Shown here: in pieces, positions 51,985-59,360 of the stretch | Layout: each line of letters begins with the position of its first letter | Numbering within the stretch: position 1 is the first letter of the stretch | NCBI RefSeq assembly: GCF_046546515.1 | Contig: NZ_JBKHKJ010000023.1 | Span: 23,587-87,586, forward strand | DNA from: Parasediminibacterium sp046546515 | Lineage (GTDB): Bacteria; Bacteroidota; Bacteroidia; Chitinophagales; Chitinophagaceae | Length of the DNA: 64,000 nt | Direction: 5' to 3' | Made by a program: the position numbers and the translations under genes | Notes under the pieces: generated by a model | The model's database searches: none | Told to the model about the DNA's origin: nothing | Seen by the model: the letters and a program-made list of their open reading frames with translations, nothing else

Positions 51985-52294
51985 CGCAGGCCTCCAGGGC
52001 AAACGCATCAAAATTTAATCTGCGCCTAATTGCCTATTTTATTCAAAAATGCCTCTTTTCAGTTCTTTTGCCTCATAGCCGGCGGGCTTCAACCTCACCC
52101 CCAGCCCCTCTCCAAAGGCGAGGGTAGCTTTGGCACCGCCACTCTATTTTATCCTTTGAAAAAAATAGGCTACGCATTTTTTTCAATCAGCCTGCGGCTG
52201 ACCGGATAAAATAAGGTGGCTTATGCCAGGACTGGTGTCAAACTCGAAGATTCGAGCAAAATGAATTTTGATGCGTTTACCCTGCGCAGGCCTC
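51985..52294 (+). mobile_element. MITE-like element 1 with 10-bp target duplication
   Basis: The element (51995-52284, 290 bp) starts CAGGGCAAACGCATCAAAAT and ends with an inverted version (ATTTTGATGCGTTTACCCTG). It is flanked by direct copies of CGCAGGCCTC (51985-51994 and 52285-52294). The empty site reads CCGCAGGCCTCCTTTTG in element copy A. The interior is self-complementary and non-coding. A 10-bp duplication suits IS4-like transposases, but I saw none in the window to supply the enzyme. Confidence 0.85.
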
Positions 52295-52406
52295 CTTTTG
52301 TGTTTTTTTCAGGGTTGTTTTTTTTAATTTTCAATTTTTAGGTTGTTTATTTGCTGTAACTCATTGATATACAGTTGTTTTGTTCATAATTGACGAAGGT
52401 TTTACC

Positions 52407-52501
52407 GTGATTTAATGGTGATTTAATGATGATTTATTGTGTATCAATGTGGATTTATCGTGTATCAATGATGATTTATGATGTATTAAAAGTGATTCAT
52501 T
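52407..52501 (+). repeat. Phased degenerate array in element copy B, nine units
   Basis: The same units as in copy A but one fewer: two units precede the first GATGATTTATT, against three in A. The difference is 11 bp. Confidence 0.8.
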
Positions 52502-52573
52502 TTAGGTTGCCAAGTCCGTCTGTTGCTAAACTGCCGTAAATTAGTCTACAGTCGGCGATAGTCCAAAAGTAAA

Positions 52574-52630
52574 ATCCTATATGGGGGCATATTTCCCCCA
52601 TGAGCATCCAAAATTTCCCCCATTTAGGAT
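52574..52630 (+). repeat. 57-bp double hairpin, copy B
   Basis: Almost identical to 16287-16343, with the same loop orientation (CATATTT between GGGGG and CCCCC). Confidence 0.75.
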
Positions 52631-52704
52631 TGTCCTTTTGCACATATACTAAATCAATCCCAACTTTGTAGTGTATATGGCTCTCTTGTTTTTAGTAGCA
52701 CAAA

Positions 52705-52729
52705 CCCTGTGGTTAGCCTAACCACAGGG
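52705..52729. repeat. Perfect 12-bp inverted repeat at the MITE 2 edge
   Basis: CCCTGTGGTTAG and CTAACCACAGGG are separated by one base. The right arm overlaps the terminal repeat of MITE 2, which starts at 52725. Confidence 0.7.
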
Positions 52730-53016
52730 CAAACGCATCAAAATTATTTTATGCCAAATTGCCTATCTAATTCTACAATATTTCAATTTAAGGACTTTTG
52801 CCTCACAGCTGGCGGGCTTCAACCTCACCCCCAGCCCCTCTCCAAAGGCGAGGGTAGCTTTGGCACCACCATTCCATTTTATGCTTTGAAAAAAATTTCG
52901 TGCCGATTTTTTTCAATTCCGTCTTAGACGGAACCCCATAAAATGAGGTGGCTTGTGCAATTACTGGTGTCAATGCGCAAATCTTACCTCTAATAAATTT
53001 AGATGCGTTTGCCCTG
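52725..53016 (+). mobile_element. MITE-like element 2
   Basis: 292 bp with the same terminal inverted repeats as element 1 (CAGGGCAAACGCATCAAAAT at one end, complement of CAGGGCAAACGCATCTAAAT at the other) and a related interior: CTCACCCCCAGCCCC, GCGAGGGTAGCTTTGGCACC and two long inverted segments that pair CCATTTTATG with CATAAAATG. The flanking 10 bp match only partly (7 of 10), so the target duplication has decayed. Confidence 0.75.
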
Positions 53017-53095
53017 AGCCAAGCCTTATCTCGCTGCCCGTGGGGCTTATTTTTAATAAACAAAAAAAGCATTACAACAGTTTGCATCCATGCTC

Positions 53096-53193
53096 AAAAA
53101 ACACTCCCAAATCACTCAGTTTTCTGCGAAAATCACGCACAAAATATGCACAAATCACTCATAAATCACCCACAAATCACTCGCAAAACACTC
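53096..53193 (-). repeat. 11-bp phased degenerate array, nine units
   Basis: On the minus strand: GAGTGTTTTGC, GAGTGATTTGT, GGGTGATTTAT, GAGTGATTTGT, GCATATTTTGT, GCGTGATTTTC, then a 10-bp unit GCAGAAAACT, then GAGTGATTTGG and GAGTGTTTTTT. Several units match those at 101-199 (for example GAGTGATTTGT) although the loci are 53 kb apart. Confidence 0.8.
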
Positions 53194-53355
53194 ACTTGTA
53201 AAAACATTAAAACACTGTATTTCAATAAGTTATGGTTTACAAATGCCTCAAAAATGAATTTATGGTGTCAAAAGCCAGCCAAACTAAGCGAGCAAAGCCC
53301 CTTAAAGCCGGCAAGAAAAGGGTTAATAGCATAGGCTCAAGTGCAGGTTTGGTTA

Positions 53356-53402
53356 ATTTGCCACAAAGGCACGAAGACTCAAAGCGACGCAAAGTTTTAA
53401 GC
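53356..53402. repeat. Half copy of the CCACAAAGGCACGAAG family
   Basis: TTGCCACAAAGGCACGAAGA and CTCAAAGCGACGCAAAG words, with no partner arm nearby. Confidence 0.6.
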
Positions 53403-53543
53403 GAAGTAGCAAAGAAAAAAAGAAGAAAAATGATGTTAGTAATGGTTTCAAAATAACTTTCCCCATTTAGACCTGGCAGGTAAGCTATTCAGAATAGGCT
53501 TTAAACACTTCGTACAGTTTTAAGCTATTCATTCGCTTTCTAC

Positions 53544-53675
53544 ATCCCCGTCATTTCGAGGCACTAGAAATCTATCTGCACAAAGAGACTCTATTGTTTA
53601 TAAGGCTAAATCTTTCATAAAAATCAGTCGCGATCACATTCGATTAGATTTCTCCTATGTCGAAATGACGGGGAT
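53544..53675. repeat. CGTCATTTCGA hairpin element
   Basis: Perfect 16-bp ends ATCCCCGTCATTTCGA and TCGAAATGACGGGGAT flank AGAAATCT...AGATTTCT arms. This is a familiar intergenic palindrome in Bacteroidota. The left flank is shared with 51641-51787. Confidence 0.8.
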
Positions 53676-53683
53676 GGATTACC

Positions 53684-53716
53684 AACCTTTATAGGGTTTC
53701 AAACCCTATAAAGGTT
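53684..53716 (-). terminator. Terminator-like hairpin downstream of araA
   Basis: Perfect 16-bp arms (AACCTTTATAGGGTTT and AAACCCTATAAAGGTT) with a one-base loop, 12 bp after the araA stop codon. It probably ends the arabinose operon. Confidence 0.7.
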
Positions 53717-53728
53717 AGCCTTAAACAA

Positions 53729-55219
53729 TTATTTAAACGCTACTTCATTCCACCTCAGTTCATTTTTAAACTGGTACAGGTTGGTTTCCTTGCCAATTAA
53801 AACAAACTCTATCCCCGCCATTTCTGCAAAGTCTTGCAGGTTCTCGGCGGTAAGGTTTTGGCTATAGCCAGTATGGTGCGCTCCGCCGGCCAGTATCCAT
53901 GCGGCACAGCCTACATGCATGTTCGGGTAAGGTTTCCATAATACCCTTGCCACAGGCAGGTTAGGCAATGCATTTACCGGTGCTACGGCCAATACTTCGT
54001 TTACCAACATACGGAAACGGTTGCCCATATCTACAATTGATGCATTGATAGCCGGGCCAGGTGCAGAGTTGAATACTAAGCGTACAGGATCTTCCTTGCC
54101 GCCAATACCCAAAGGATGTATCTCGCAGCTTGGCTTGCCACTGGCAATGGACTCGCATATTTCTAGCATGTGCGAGCCGAGTACCAGTTTATTGTCGGGG
54201 TTAAAATGGTAGGTATAATCTTCCATGAATGAGTTGCCGCCTTTCATGCCACTACCCATTACTTTCATTGCCCGTACCAAGGCAGCTGTTTTCCAGTCAC
54301 CTTCACCTGCAAAACCATAACCTTTGGCCATTAAGCGTTGCGAGGCAATGCCCGGCAATTGTTTCATGCCATGCAAATCCTCAAACGTATCTGTAAAGCC
54401 TTTGAAATTGCCCGCTTCCAAAAAAGTCTGCAAGCCCAATTCTATTTTGGCAGCTTCCCTAAGTGAACTATGTTGTTGACCACCTTTCAATAAAGATGGC
54501 ACCAATGTATAGCTATCAGCATATTCTTGCACCAAAGTATCTATAGCGGCATCGCTTATTTCATTGATTACTTTTACCAAGTCGCCAATACCATAGGTAT
54601 TAACGGAATAACCGAATTTTATTTCCGCTTCCACTTTATCCCCTTCTGTTACGGCTACATAGCGCATATTGTCGCCAAAACGGGCGAATTTAGCACCCTG
54701 CCAATCGTGCCACCCAGCTGCAGCCCTTGTCCAGTCGTTTATCTGTTGCAAGGATTCTGTATCCTGCCAATGCCCTACTACTACTTTCCTGTTCAGTCGC
54801 ATACGGCTCATCATAAAACCAAATTCTCGGTCGCCATGGGCACTCTGGTTTAGGTTCATGAAGTCCATGTCAATCGTTTCCCAAGGAATATCACGGTTAA
54901 ATTGGGTATGGAAATGCAACAAAGGTTTTTGCAAAATCTTCAACCCACCAATCCACATCTTCGCTGGAGAGAATGTGTGCATCCAAGCGACAATGCCTAT
55001 ACAGCCTTTTGCCACATTTGCTTCCTGGCAAATGGCATAGATTTCCTCTGGTGATTTTACCGTAGGTTTAAATACCACTTTCACGGGTATTTGCTCTGCA
55101 TCGTTTAAAGATGCTGCAATCACTTGTGAATGTTCTGCAACTTGCTTTAAGGTTTCTTCGCCATACAAATGCTGGCTGCCGGTTACAAACCAAACTTCTA
55201 GTTCTTTTAAGTTTATCAT
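53729..55219 (-). CDS. araA: L-arabinose isomerase
   Basis: AraA converts L-arabinose to L-ribulose. At 496 aa it matches the family length. The start ELEVWFVTGSQHLYGEETL is diagnostic. The metal and catalytic context MHTFSPAKMWIGGL, GEGDWKTAALVRAM, GSHMLEICES and GGAHHTGYS is complete. It forms cytoplasmic oligomers and needs Mn2+. It is the last gene of the minus-strand arabinose run, 178 bp downstream of galM with a hairpin repeat between. Confidence 0.97.
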   Translation of the reverse strand: MINLKELEVWFVTGSQHLYGEETLKQVAEHSQVIAASLNDAEQIPVKVVFKPTVKSPEEIYAICQEANVAKGCIGIVAWMHTFSPAKMWIGGLKILQKPLLHFHTQFNRDIPWETIDMDFMNLNQSAHGDREFGFMMSRMRLNRKVVVGHWQDTESLQQINDWTRAAAGWHDWQGAKFARFGDNMRYVAVTEGDKVEAEIKFGYSVNTYGIGDLVKVINEISDAAIDTLVQEYADSYTLVPSLLKGGQQHSSLREAAKIELGLQTFLEAGNFKGFTDTFEDLHGMKQLPGIASQRLMAKGYGFAGEGDWKTAALVRAMKVMGSGMKGGNSFMEDYTYHFNPDNKLVLGSHMLEICESIASGKPSCEIHPLGIGGKEDPVRLVFNSAPGPAINASIVDMGNRFRMLVNEVLAVAPVNALPNLPVARVLWKPYPNMHVGCAAWILAGGAHHTGYSQNLTAENLQDFAEMAGIEFVLIGKETNLYQFKNELRWNEVAFK

Positions 55220-55239
55220 ATTTATGTTTTTTTATTTTT

Positions 55240-55389
55240 TTTTGCCACAAAGGCACGAAAACACAAAGTGACACAAAGTTTTTAAGGGAAAGAAGAAGAA
55301 AAGAAAAAAGAAGGGAATTTATAGTAGCAATAGCTTTTAGCCTTTTTTTCTTTGTGCTTCTTTGTGTTTTCGTGCTTTCGTGGCTACCT
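55240..55389. repeat. Long hairpin of the CCACAAAGGCAC repeat family
   Basis: The left arm TTGCCACAAAGGCACGAAAA and right arm TTTTCGTGCTTTCGTGGCTA enclose A-rich and T-rich runs. It lies within the arabinose operon, between galM and araA, so it would be transcribed into a stable mRNA hairpin. Confidence 0.75.
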
Positions 55390-55396
55390 TTTTTGC

Positions 55397-56515
55397 TTAC
55401 TTCACCCCAAACTTATATACCGTGGTGTGCGTGTAAGTCTCACCCGGCTTTAAAATAGTGCTTGGGAATGATGGCTCGTTGGGGCTATCAGGAAAATGTT
55501 GTGTTTCTAAACAAAGCGCAGCATGTTTTACATATTTAGCCCCACCTTTTGTATTGGTCAACGTACCATCTAAAAAGTTGCCGCTATAAAATTGGATACC
55601 AGGTTCTGTTGTATAAACTTCCATCAAACGCCCGGAAGCGGCATGGTAAACGGTTGCTATTTTTTCCAAGCCTTTACCTGTCCTAGTTAATACCCAATTA
55701 TGGTCGTAGCCGCCTTGCACGCTGTCTAAATCTTTTCCTACCAATTTAGGTACTGTGAAATCCATAGGCGTGCCTTTTACATCTAAAATTTTACCTAAGG
55801 GTATTAAACTGGTATCCACTGGCGTGTATTGCGCAGCTAATATCATTAACTCATGGTTATTGATGGTAGAATCTGCGCCAGCAGATAAATTGAAATAGCA
55901 ATGATTGGTCAAGTTGATAGGTGTTGCCTTATCTGTTTTTGCCTTATAATCTATCTTTAATTCGTTGGCAGAAGAAAGGGAATAAACCACCGTAACATCC
56001 ACATTTCCAGGGTATCCTTCTTCACCGTCTTTGCTATGGTAAACCAATTGCAGGCTGCTATCGCCTGGCAATTTTGTGGCAGTCCACACTACTTTGTCAT
56101 AGCCTTTTAAGCCACCGTGCAAAGTGTTTGCCCCATTGTTCACGGCCAATTTATACTCCTTGCCATCCAAACTAAACTTAGCTTTTGCAATACGGTTGCC
56201 ATACCTGCCAATCAAGGCACCAAAATATGGATTACCTTTTTGCAAGAAACCACTCAGCGAATCGTACCCTAACACTACATCGCCATCTTTCCCAGCTTTG
56301 TCTTTGGTAATCAATTTGGTAACTGTGCCACCATAATTAATAATACTCACCTGCATTCCCGATGGGTTACTGATGGTGTACTCCGTAATGGCAGACGTAT
56401 CTAATTTGCCAAATGCTTTTTCCGTAATGGAAAAGCTACCTGCATTTTCTGTTGCAGGTTTGTTTTTACAGCTAATGGCAGCTGCAAGCAATAATAAATA
56501 ACTGTACTTTTTCAT
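55397..56515 (-). CDS. galM: Aldose 1-epimerase lipoprotein
   Basis: Galactose mutarotase interconverts alpha and beta anomers of galactose or arabinose. The signal peptide ends in a lipobox (LLAAAISCKNK), which places this 372-aa enzyme outside the cytoplasm. That is common for Bacteroidota GalM linked to polysaccharide use. Catalytic residues are seen in NGANTLHGGLKGYDKVVW, NLTNHCYFNLS (His) and ALCLETQHFPDSPN (Glu). It is part of the arabinose operon with araD and araA. Confidence 0.92.
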   Translation of the reverse strand: MKKYSYLLLLAAAISCKNKPATENAGSFSITEKAFGKLDTSAITEYTISNPSGMQVSIINYGGTVTKLITKDKAGKDGDVVLGYDSLSGFLQKGNPYFGALIGRYGNRIAKAKFSLDGKEYKLAVNNGANTLHGGLKGYDKVVWTATKLPGDSSLQLVYHSKDGEEGYPGNVDVTVVYSLSSANELKIDYKAKTDKATPINLTNHCYFNLSAGADSTINNHELMILAAQYTPVDTSLIPLGKILDVKGTPMDFTVPKLVGKDLDSVQGGYDHNWVLTRTGKGLEKIATVYHAASGRLMEVYTTEPGIQFYSGNFLDGTLTNTKGGAKYVKHAALCLETQHFPDSPNEPSFPSTILKPGETYTHTTVYKFGVK

Positions 56516-56954
56516 ATGGTTGTTTTACCCCCATCCCCAAAAGGGGTGTTATTAGAGGATTGGTTATTAAATATAAAACTGTCTTTCTTGTGTTTACTGA
56601 ACTGTCATTTGAATGTTGTTTCATTTTTTTTGTTAGACCTCACCCCAGCCCTCTCCAAAGGAGAGGGTATACACAAGTCTCATTGAAGCAAAAGTTGCCC
56701 TCTTGCATGTAAACCTCACCCCCCAACCCCCTCTCCGAAGGCGAGGGGGAGCCAAAACTTGACAAAAAGCAAGAGATTTTATGATAAATTTCTCTTGCAG
56801 TTATCTATTTGAGTCAAACTAAAAAGCTAAAAAGATGTGTATATACCCTAGCTCCAAAGGAGAGGGAGCTAGCCTCCGACAAAAAAGAAGCACTTAACTT
56901 TTGAATGCTATTTAATTTACAATGTACTTCCGACTTATGACTTACCACTTACGA
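56516..56954. other. Intergenic stretch of dispersed repeats
   Basis: Two GC-rich repeats (CCTCACCCCAGCCCTCTCC at 56640 and CCTCACCCCCCAACCCCC at 56705, each followed by a GGAGAGGG- or GGCGAGGG-type arm), an AAGAGATTTTATGATAAATTTCTCTT-type hairpin, and a CTTATGACTTACCACTTACG junction repeat just before araD's stop. No gene is present. Confidence 0.6.
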
Positions 56955-57656
56955 CTATGATTGCCCATAATAACTATCTGGCCCGTGCTTGCGCTCGAAA
57001 TGTTTCTTAATTAGCGCATCTTTTAGCCTTGGGGCAGCAGGGTTTATTTGCCCGGTTAAAAAAGCCATTTGCGAAACTGATTCTAATACAGCACTATTGT
57101 AAACCGCCTTTGCCGCGTTCTTCCCCCAGGTGAAAGGTGCATGGTTACCCACTAATACCATTTCCACTTCCTTATAATCCAAACCTTTTTCCTTAAAGCA
57201 ATTCATTATTTGAAAACCTGTTTCATATTCATAATTGCCTTTAATCATTTCATCGCTCATAGGTGGCGCACAGGGTATGTCAACAGTGTTGTGGTCAGCA
57301 TGGGTAGTACCCAAAATAGGTATATCCCTTTGCGATTGTGCCCATGCAGTAGCAAAAGTGGAGTGTGTATGCACAATGCCATTTATTTTTTCCCAATGCT
57401 TGTATAGCACAGCATGGGTTTGCGTATCTGAGGATGGGCGGTACTCCCCTTGAACGGTTTTTCCGTCAAAATCTACAATCACCATTTTGTCCGGCGACAA
57501 ATCTTTATAAGGCACGCCACTTGGTTTGATGGCAAAAACGCCGAGGCTTCGATCGGCGGCACTTACATTACCGAAGGTAAAAAGTACCAAACCCAGTTTG
57601 GGCAATTGCATATTGGCTTCATAAGCCTCTTCTTGAATGTGTTGGTAGGTATACAT
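56955..57656 (-). CDS. araD: L-ribulose-5-phosphate 4-epimerase
   Basis: AraD converts L-ribulose 5-phosphate to D-xylulose 5-phosphate. The 233-aa class II aldolase-like fold has zinc ligands in VHTHSTFATAWAQ and GTTHADHNT, plus NVSAADRSLGVFAIKPSG near the substrate phosphate site and HAPFTWGKNAAKAV. The length is normal. The order in the operon is araB, GH51, GH27, araD, galM, araA. The gap to GH27 is 73 bp and holds a junction repeat. Confidence 0.96.
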   Translation of the reverse strand: MYTYQHIQEEAYEANMQLPKLGLVLFTFGNVSAADRSLGVFAIKPSGVPYKDLSPDKMVIVDFDGKTVQGEYRPSSDTQTHAVLYKHWEKINGIVHTHSTFATAWAQSQRDIPILGTTHADHNTVDIPCAPPMSDEMIKGNYEYETGFQIMNCFKEKGLDYKEVEMVLVGNHAPFTWGKNAAKAVYNSAVLESVSQMAFLTGQINPAAPRLKDALIKKHFERKHGPDSYYGQS

Positions 57657-57661
57657 TTTTT

Positions 57662-57688
57662 AATTAGGAATTAAGAATTAGGAATTAT
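57662..57688. repeat. AATTAGGAATTAAGAATTAGG quasi-tandem repeat
   Basis: Seven-bp AATTAGG/AATTAAG words lie between the GH27 and araD genes, abutting the araD start. It has the same design as the junction repeats elsewhere. Confidence 0.6.
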
Positions 57689-57728
57689 TTATACCTTTTC
57701 CAAATACTAGGATTTAACACCTAAGATA

Positions 57729-59312
57729 TTATTTATTTAAGTTAATTTTTGTTATTTTCAATAACACTACCCCGTGCGACGCAACTTCTGTTTCAAATTT
57801 TTCAGCTTCTATTGTTACATCTTTTTGCCGCCACACATCCCTTATTTGTTGCTTACCTTCAATGCCCAAGTCATTCCAGTTTGCAGTAATGGTAGCTTTG
57901 TCCTTACTACGGTTAAATAAGCCAACAGCAAGGCTACCATCTTCCAATGGCTTAGCAAATACATCCAAAGAATCTTTTGAATAAACCCTTTTAGCCGGCT
58001 TGCAGAGTATATCTTGGTCTATATCAATCACTTCATCATTGGTAATAAGGTTAAGGGTAAAAGCATCCAATTTGTCTAGGTCACAGCCTAATAACAAGGG
58101 AGCAGACAGTAAGCTCCATAAACTAATGTGTGTGTATTGTTCATCTGGTGTAAGTTTGGTACGATGCGGCCTACCCCAACCAACATAACCTACAACAAGC
58201 ATGTCAGGGTCGTTGAAATGCCCGGGTAAAGAATAGGATGCCCATTTATCCTGCGAGAAGCCAATATTGCTCATGTTCTTCCAGCTATCGTTTATATCAC
58301 CAGTTGTACGCCAACTTTGGGCAAAGGGTGCTACGGCTTTAATATTGTTAATCAACGTTCTTGGGTCGTTGTTAGAGAGGCTTAAAATAATATCCCTTTT
58401 TGTAGCCCTTATGGCATTGTCCATAGCTATAACAGACGGGGCCTCTACAGGGGCCCAATCGTATTTCAAATAATCTATGCCCCATTCAGCCCATTGGCGG
58501 GCATCCTGATTTGCAAATGAATATTTACCAGTATCGTAAGGCAGCATTTTTTTATTCCTCGGAGCCTTATTCATTTTAAAAGAAGAATCAGTAGTGCCAT
58601 CAGCGTTGTTGGAACTACCACCAATCCTGCCTCCATAAGATTTTGTCCAGGGTGTTGAGTAGATACCTGCCTTTAGCCCCAAACCATGCAGGCTATCGCA
58701 AAAGGCTTTAAGACTGGAGAATTTCTTTGGGTCTGGCTGTATAGCATTGTAAGTGCCCCCCCTTTCTCCCTGCCACCCATCATCCAAATTGATGTATGCC
58801 CAGCCATGTTCATCCAAATGGGCAGATATGAATGCCTTGGCAGAAATCATTGCTTTTTCTTGCGAAATATTGATTCCCCAGCAGTTATAGCTATTCCAAC
58901 CCATCGGAGGCGTTAGCGCAATATCGTTGCCTACTATTATTTTGAAATTGCGTTCAGCAGTTCCTAAAGTGTTTTTGGCTTTTATTACCAAGGTGTAGGT
59001 GCCAGCAGTAGTTAGCACCCCGGTAATATTGCCCGTTTGCGTATCTAATTTTAAGCCAGTGGGCAAACCTTTTACAGAAAGCTGCATTGGGCGTTTGCCG
59101 GAAACTGGTATGTGATACAGAAACGGAGAACCTGGCCTTGCACCAAACACTTTTGCTCCATTAATACGTGGTTTCAATGACGAAACTGGTGTGAGAATAA
59201 GCGATTTTATAGAGTCATTTACCTCTATATATTGCCCACAAACATAATTATTACCAGTAATGAACATTATTGTAGCAATTGATAAACAGAAGAAAATGTT
59301 ATTCCCTTTCAT
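57729..59312 (-). CDS. Secreted GH27 alpha-galactosidase
   Basis: GH27 enzymes remove alpha-linked galactose (or beta-L-arabinopyranose) with retention. The 527-aa protein has a signal peptide and an Ig-like N-terminal domain (about 40-125). The catalytic TIM barrel has LTPPMGWNSYNCWG, YINLDDGWQGER and GLKAGIYSTPW. The nucleophile is in LKYDWAPVE and the acid/base in HFNDPDMLVVG. A C-terminal beta-sandwich completes it. Located between araD and GH51, it fits the arabinogalactan or galactomannan side-chain theme. Confidence 0.93.
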   Translation of the reverse strand: MKGNNIFFCLSIATIMFITGNNYVCGQYIEVNDSIKSLILTPVSSLKPRINGAKVFGARPGSPFLYHIPVSGKRPMQLSVKGLPTGLKLDTQTGNITGVLTTAGTYTLVIKAKNTLGTAERNFKIIVGNDIALTPPMGWNSYNCWGINISQEKAMISAKAFISAHLDEHGWAYINLDDGWQGERGGTYNAIQPDPKKFSSLKAFCDSLHGLGLKAGIYSTPWTKSYGGRIGGSSNNADGTTDSSFKMNKAPRNKKMLPYDTGKYSFANQDARQWAEWGIDYLKYDWAPVEAPSVIAMDNAIRATKRDIILSLSNNDPRTLINNIKAVAPFAQSWRTTGDINDSWKNMSNIGFSQDKWASYSLPGHFNDPDMLVVGYVGWGRPHRTKLTPDEQYTHISLWSLLSAPLLLGCDLDKLDAFTLNLITNDEVIDIDQDILCKPAKRVYSKDSLDVFAKPLEDGSLAVGLFNRSKDKATITANWNDLGIEGKQQIRDVWRQKDVTIEAEKFETEVASHGVVLLKITKINLNK

Positions 59313-59360
59313 TTCAAAAATATTATAGTAATATATTTTATTTCAGCTACACCTATAACC

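Larger units (their letters stand above)
51788..52630 (+). repeat. Dispersed element, copy B, with MITE insertion
   Basis: Same head, hairpin, 22-bp box (52357-52378), phased array (52407-52501) and 57-bp double hairpin (52574-52630) as copy A (15627-16343), in the same order and orientation. It lacks the stretch of about 165 bp in the head of copy A. A 290-bp element has inserted at 51995-52284. After subtracting these and the one extra array unit in A, both copies have almost the same length. Confidence 0.8.
51274..53728. other. 2.4-kb repeat-only region
   Basis: No gene is supported between the T9SS repeat gene and araA. In order it holds a GC-rich repeat (51481-51520), a hairpin (51615-51642), a truncated CGTCATTTCGA repeat (51641-51787), element copy B with an inserted MITE, a second MITE (52725-53016), an 11-bp phased array (53096-53193), a half copy of the CCACAAAG family (53356-53402), an intact CGTCATTTCGA hairpin and a terminator-like hairpin. 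Confidence 0.8.

Noticed and set aside
53096..53193. Possible CRISPR or iteron array near araA
   Set aside because: No repeat/spacer alternation, and no replication gene (dnaA, repA) nearby. The 11-bp phase is shared with other loci.
52709..53456. Several short plus- and minus-strand frames in the repeat region before araA
   Set aside because: They overlap MITE 2, the phased array and half repeats, and their translations are low-complexity.
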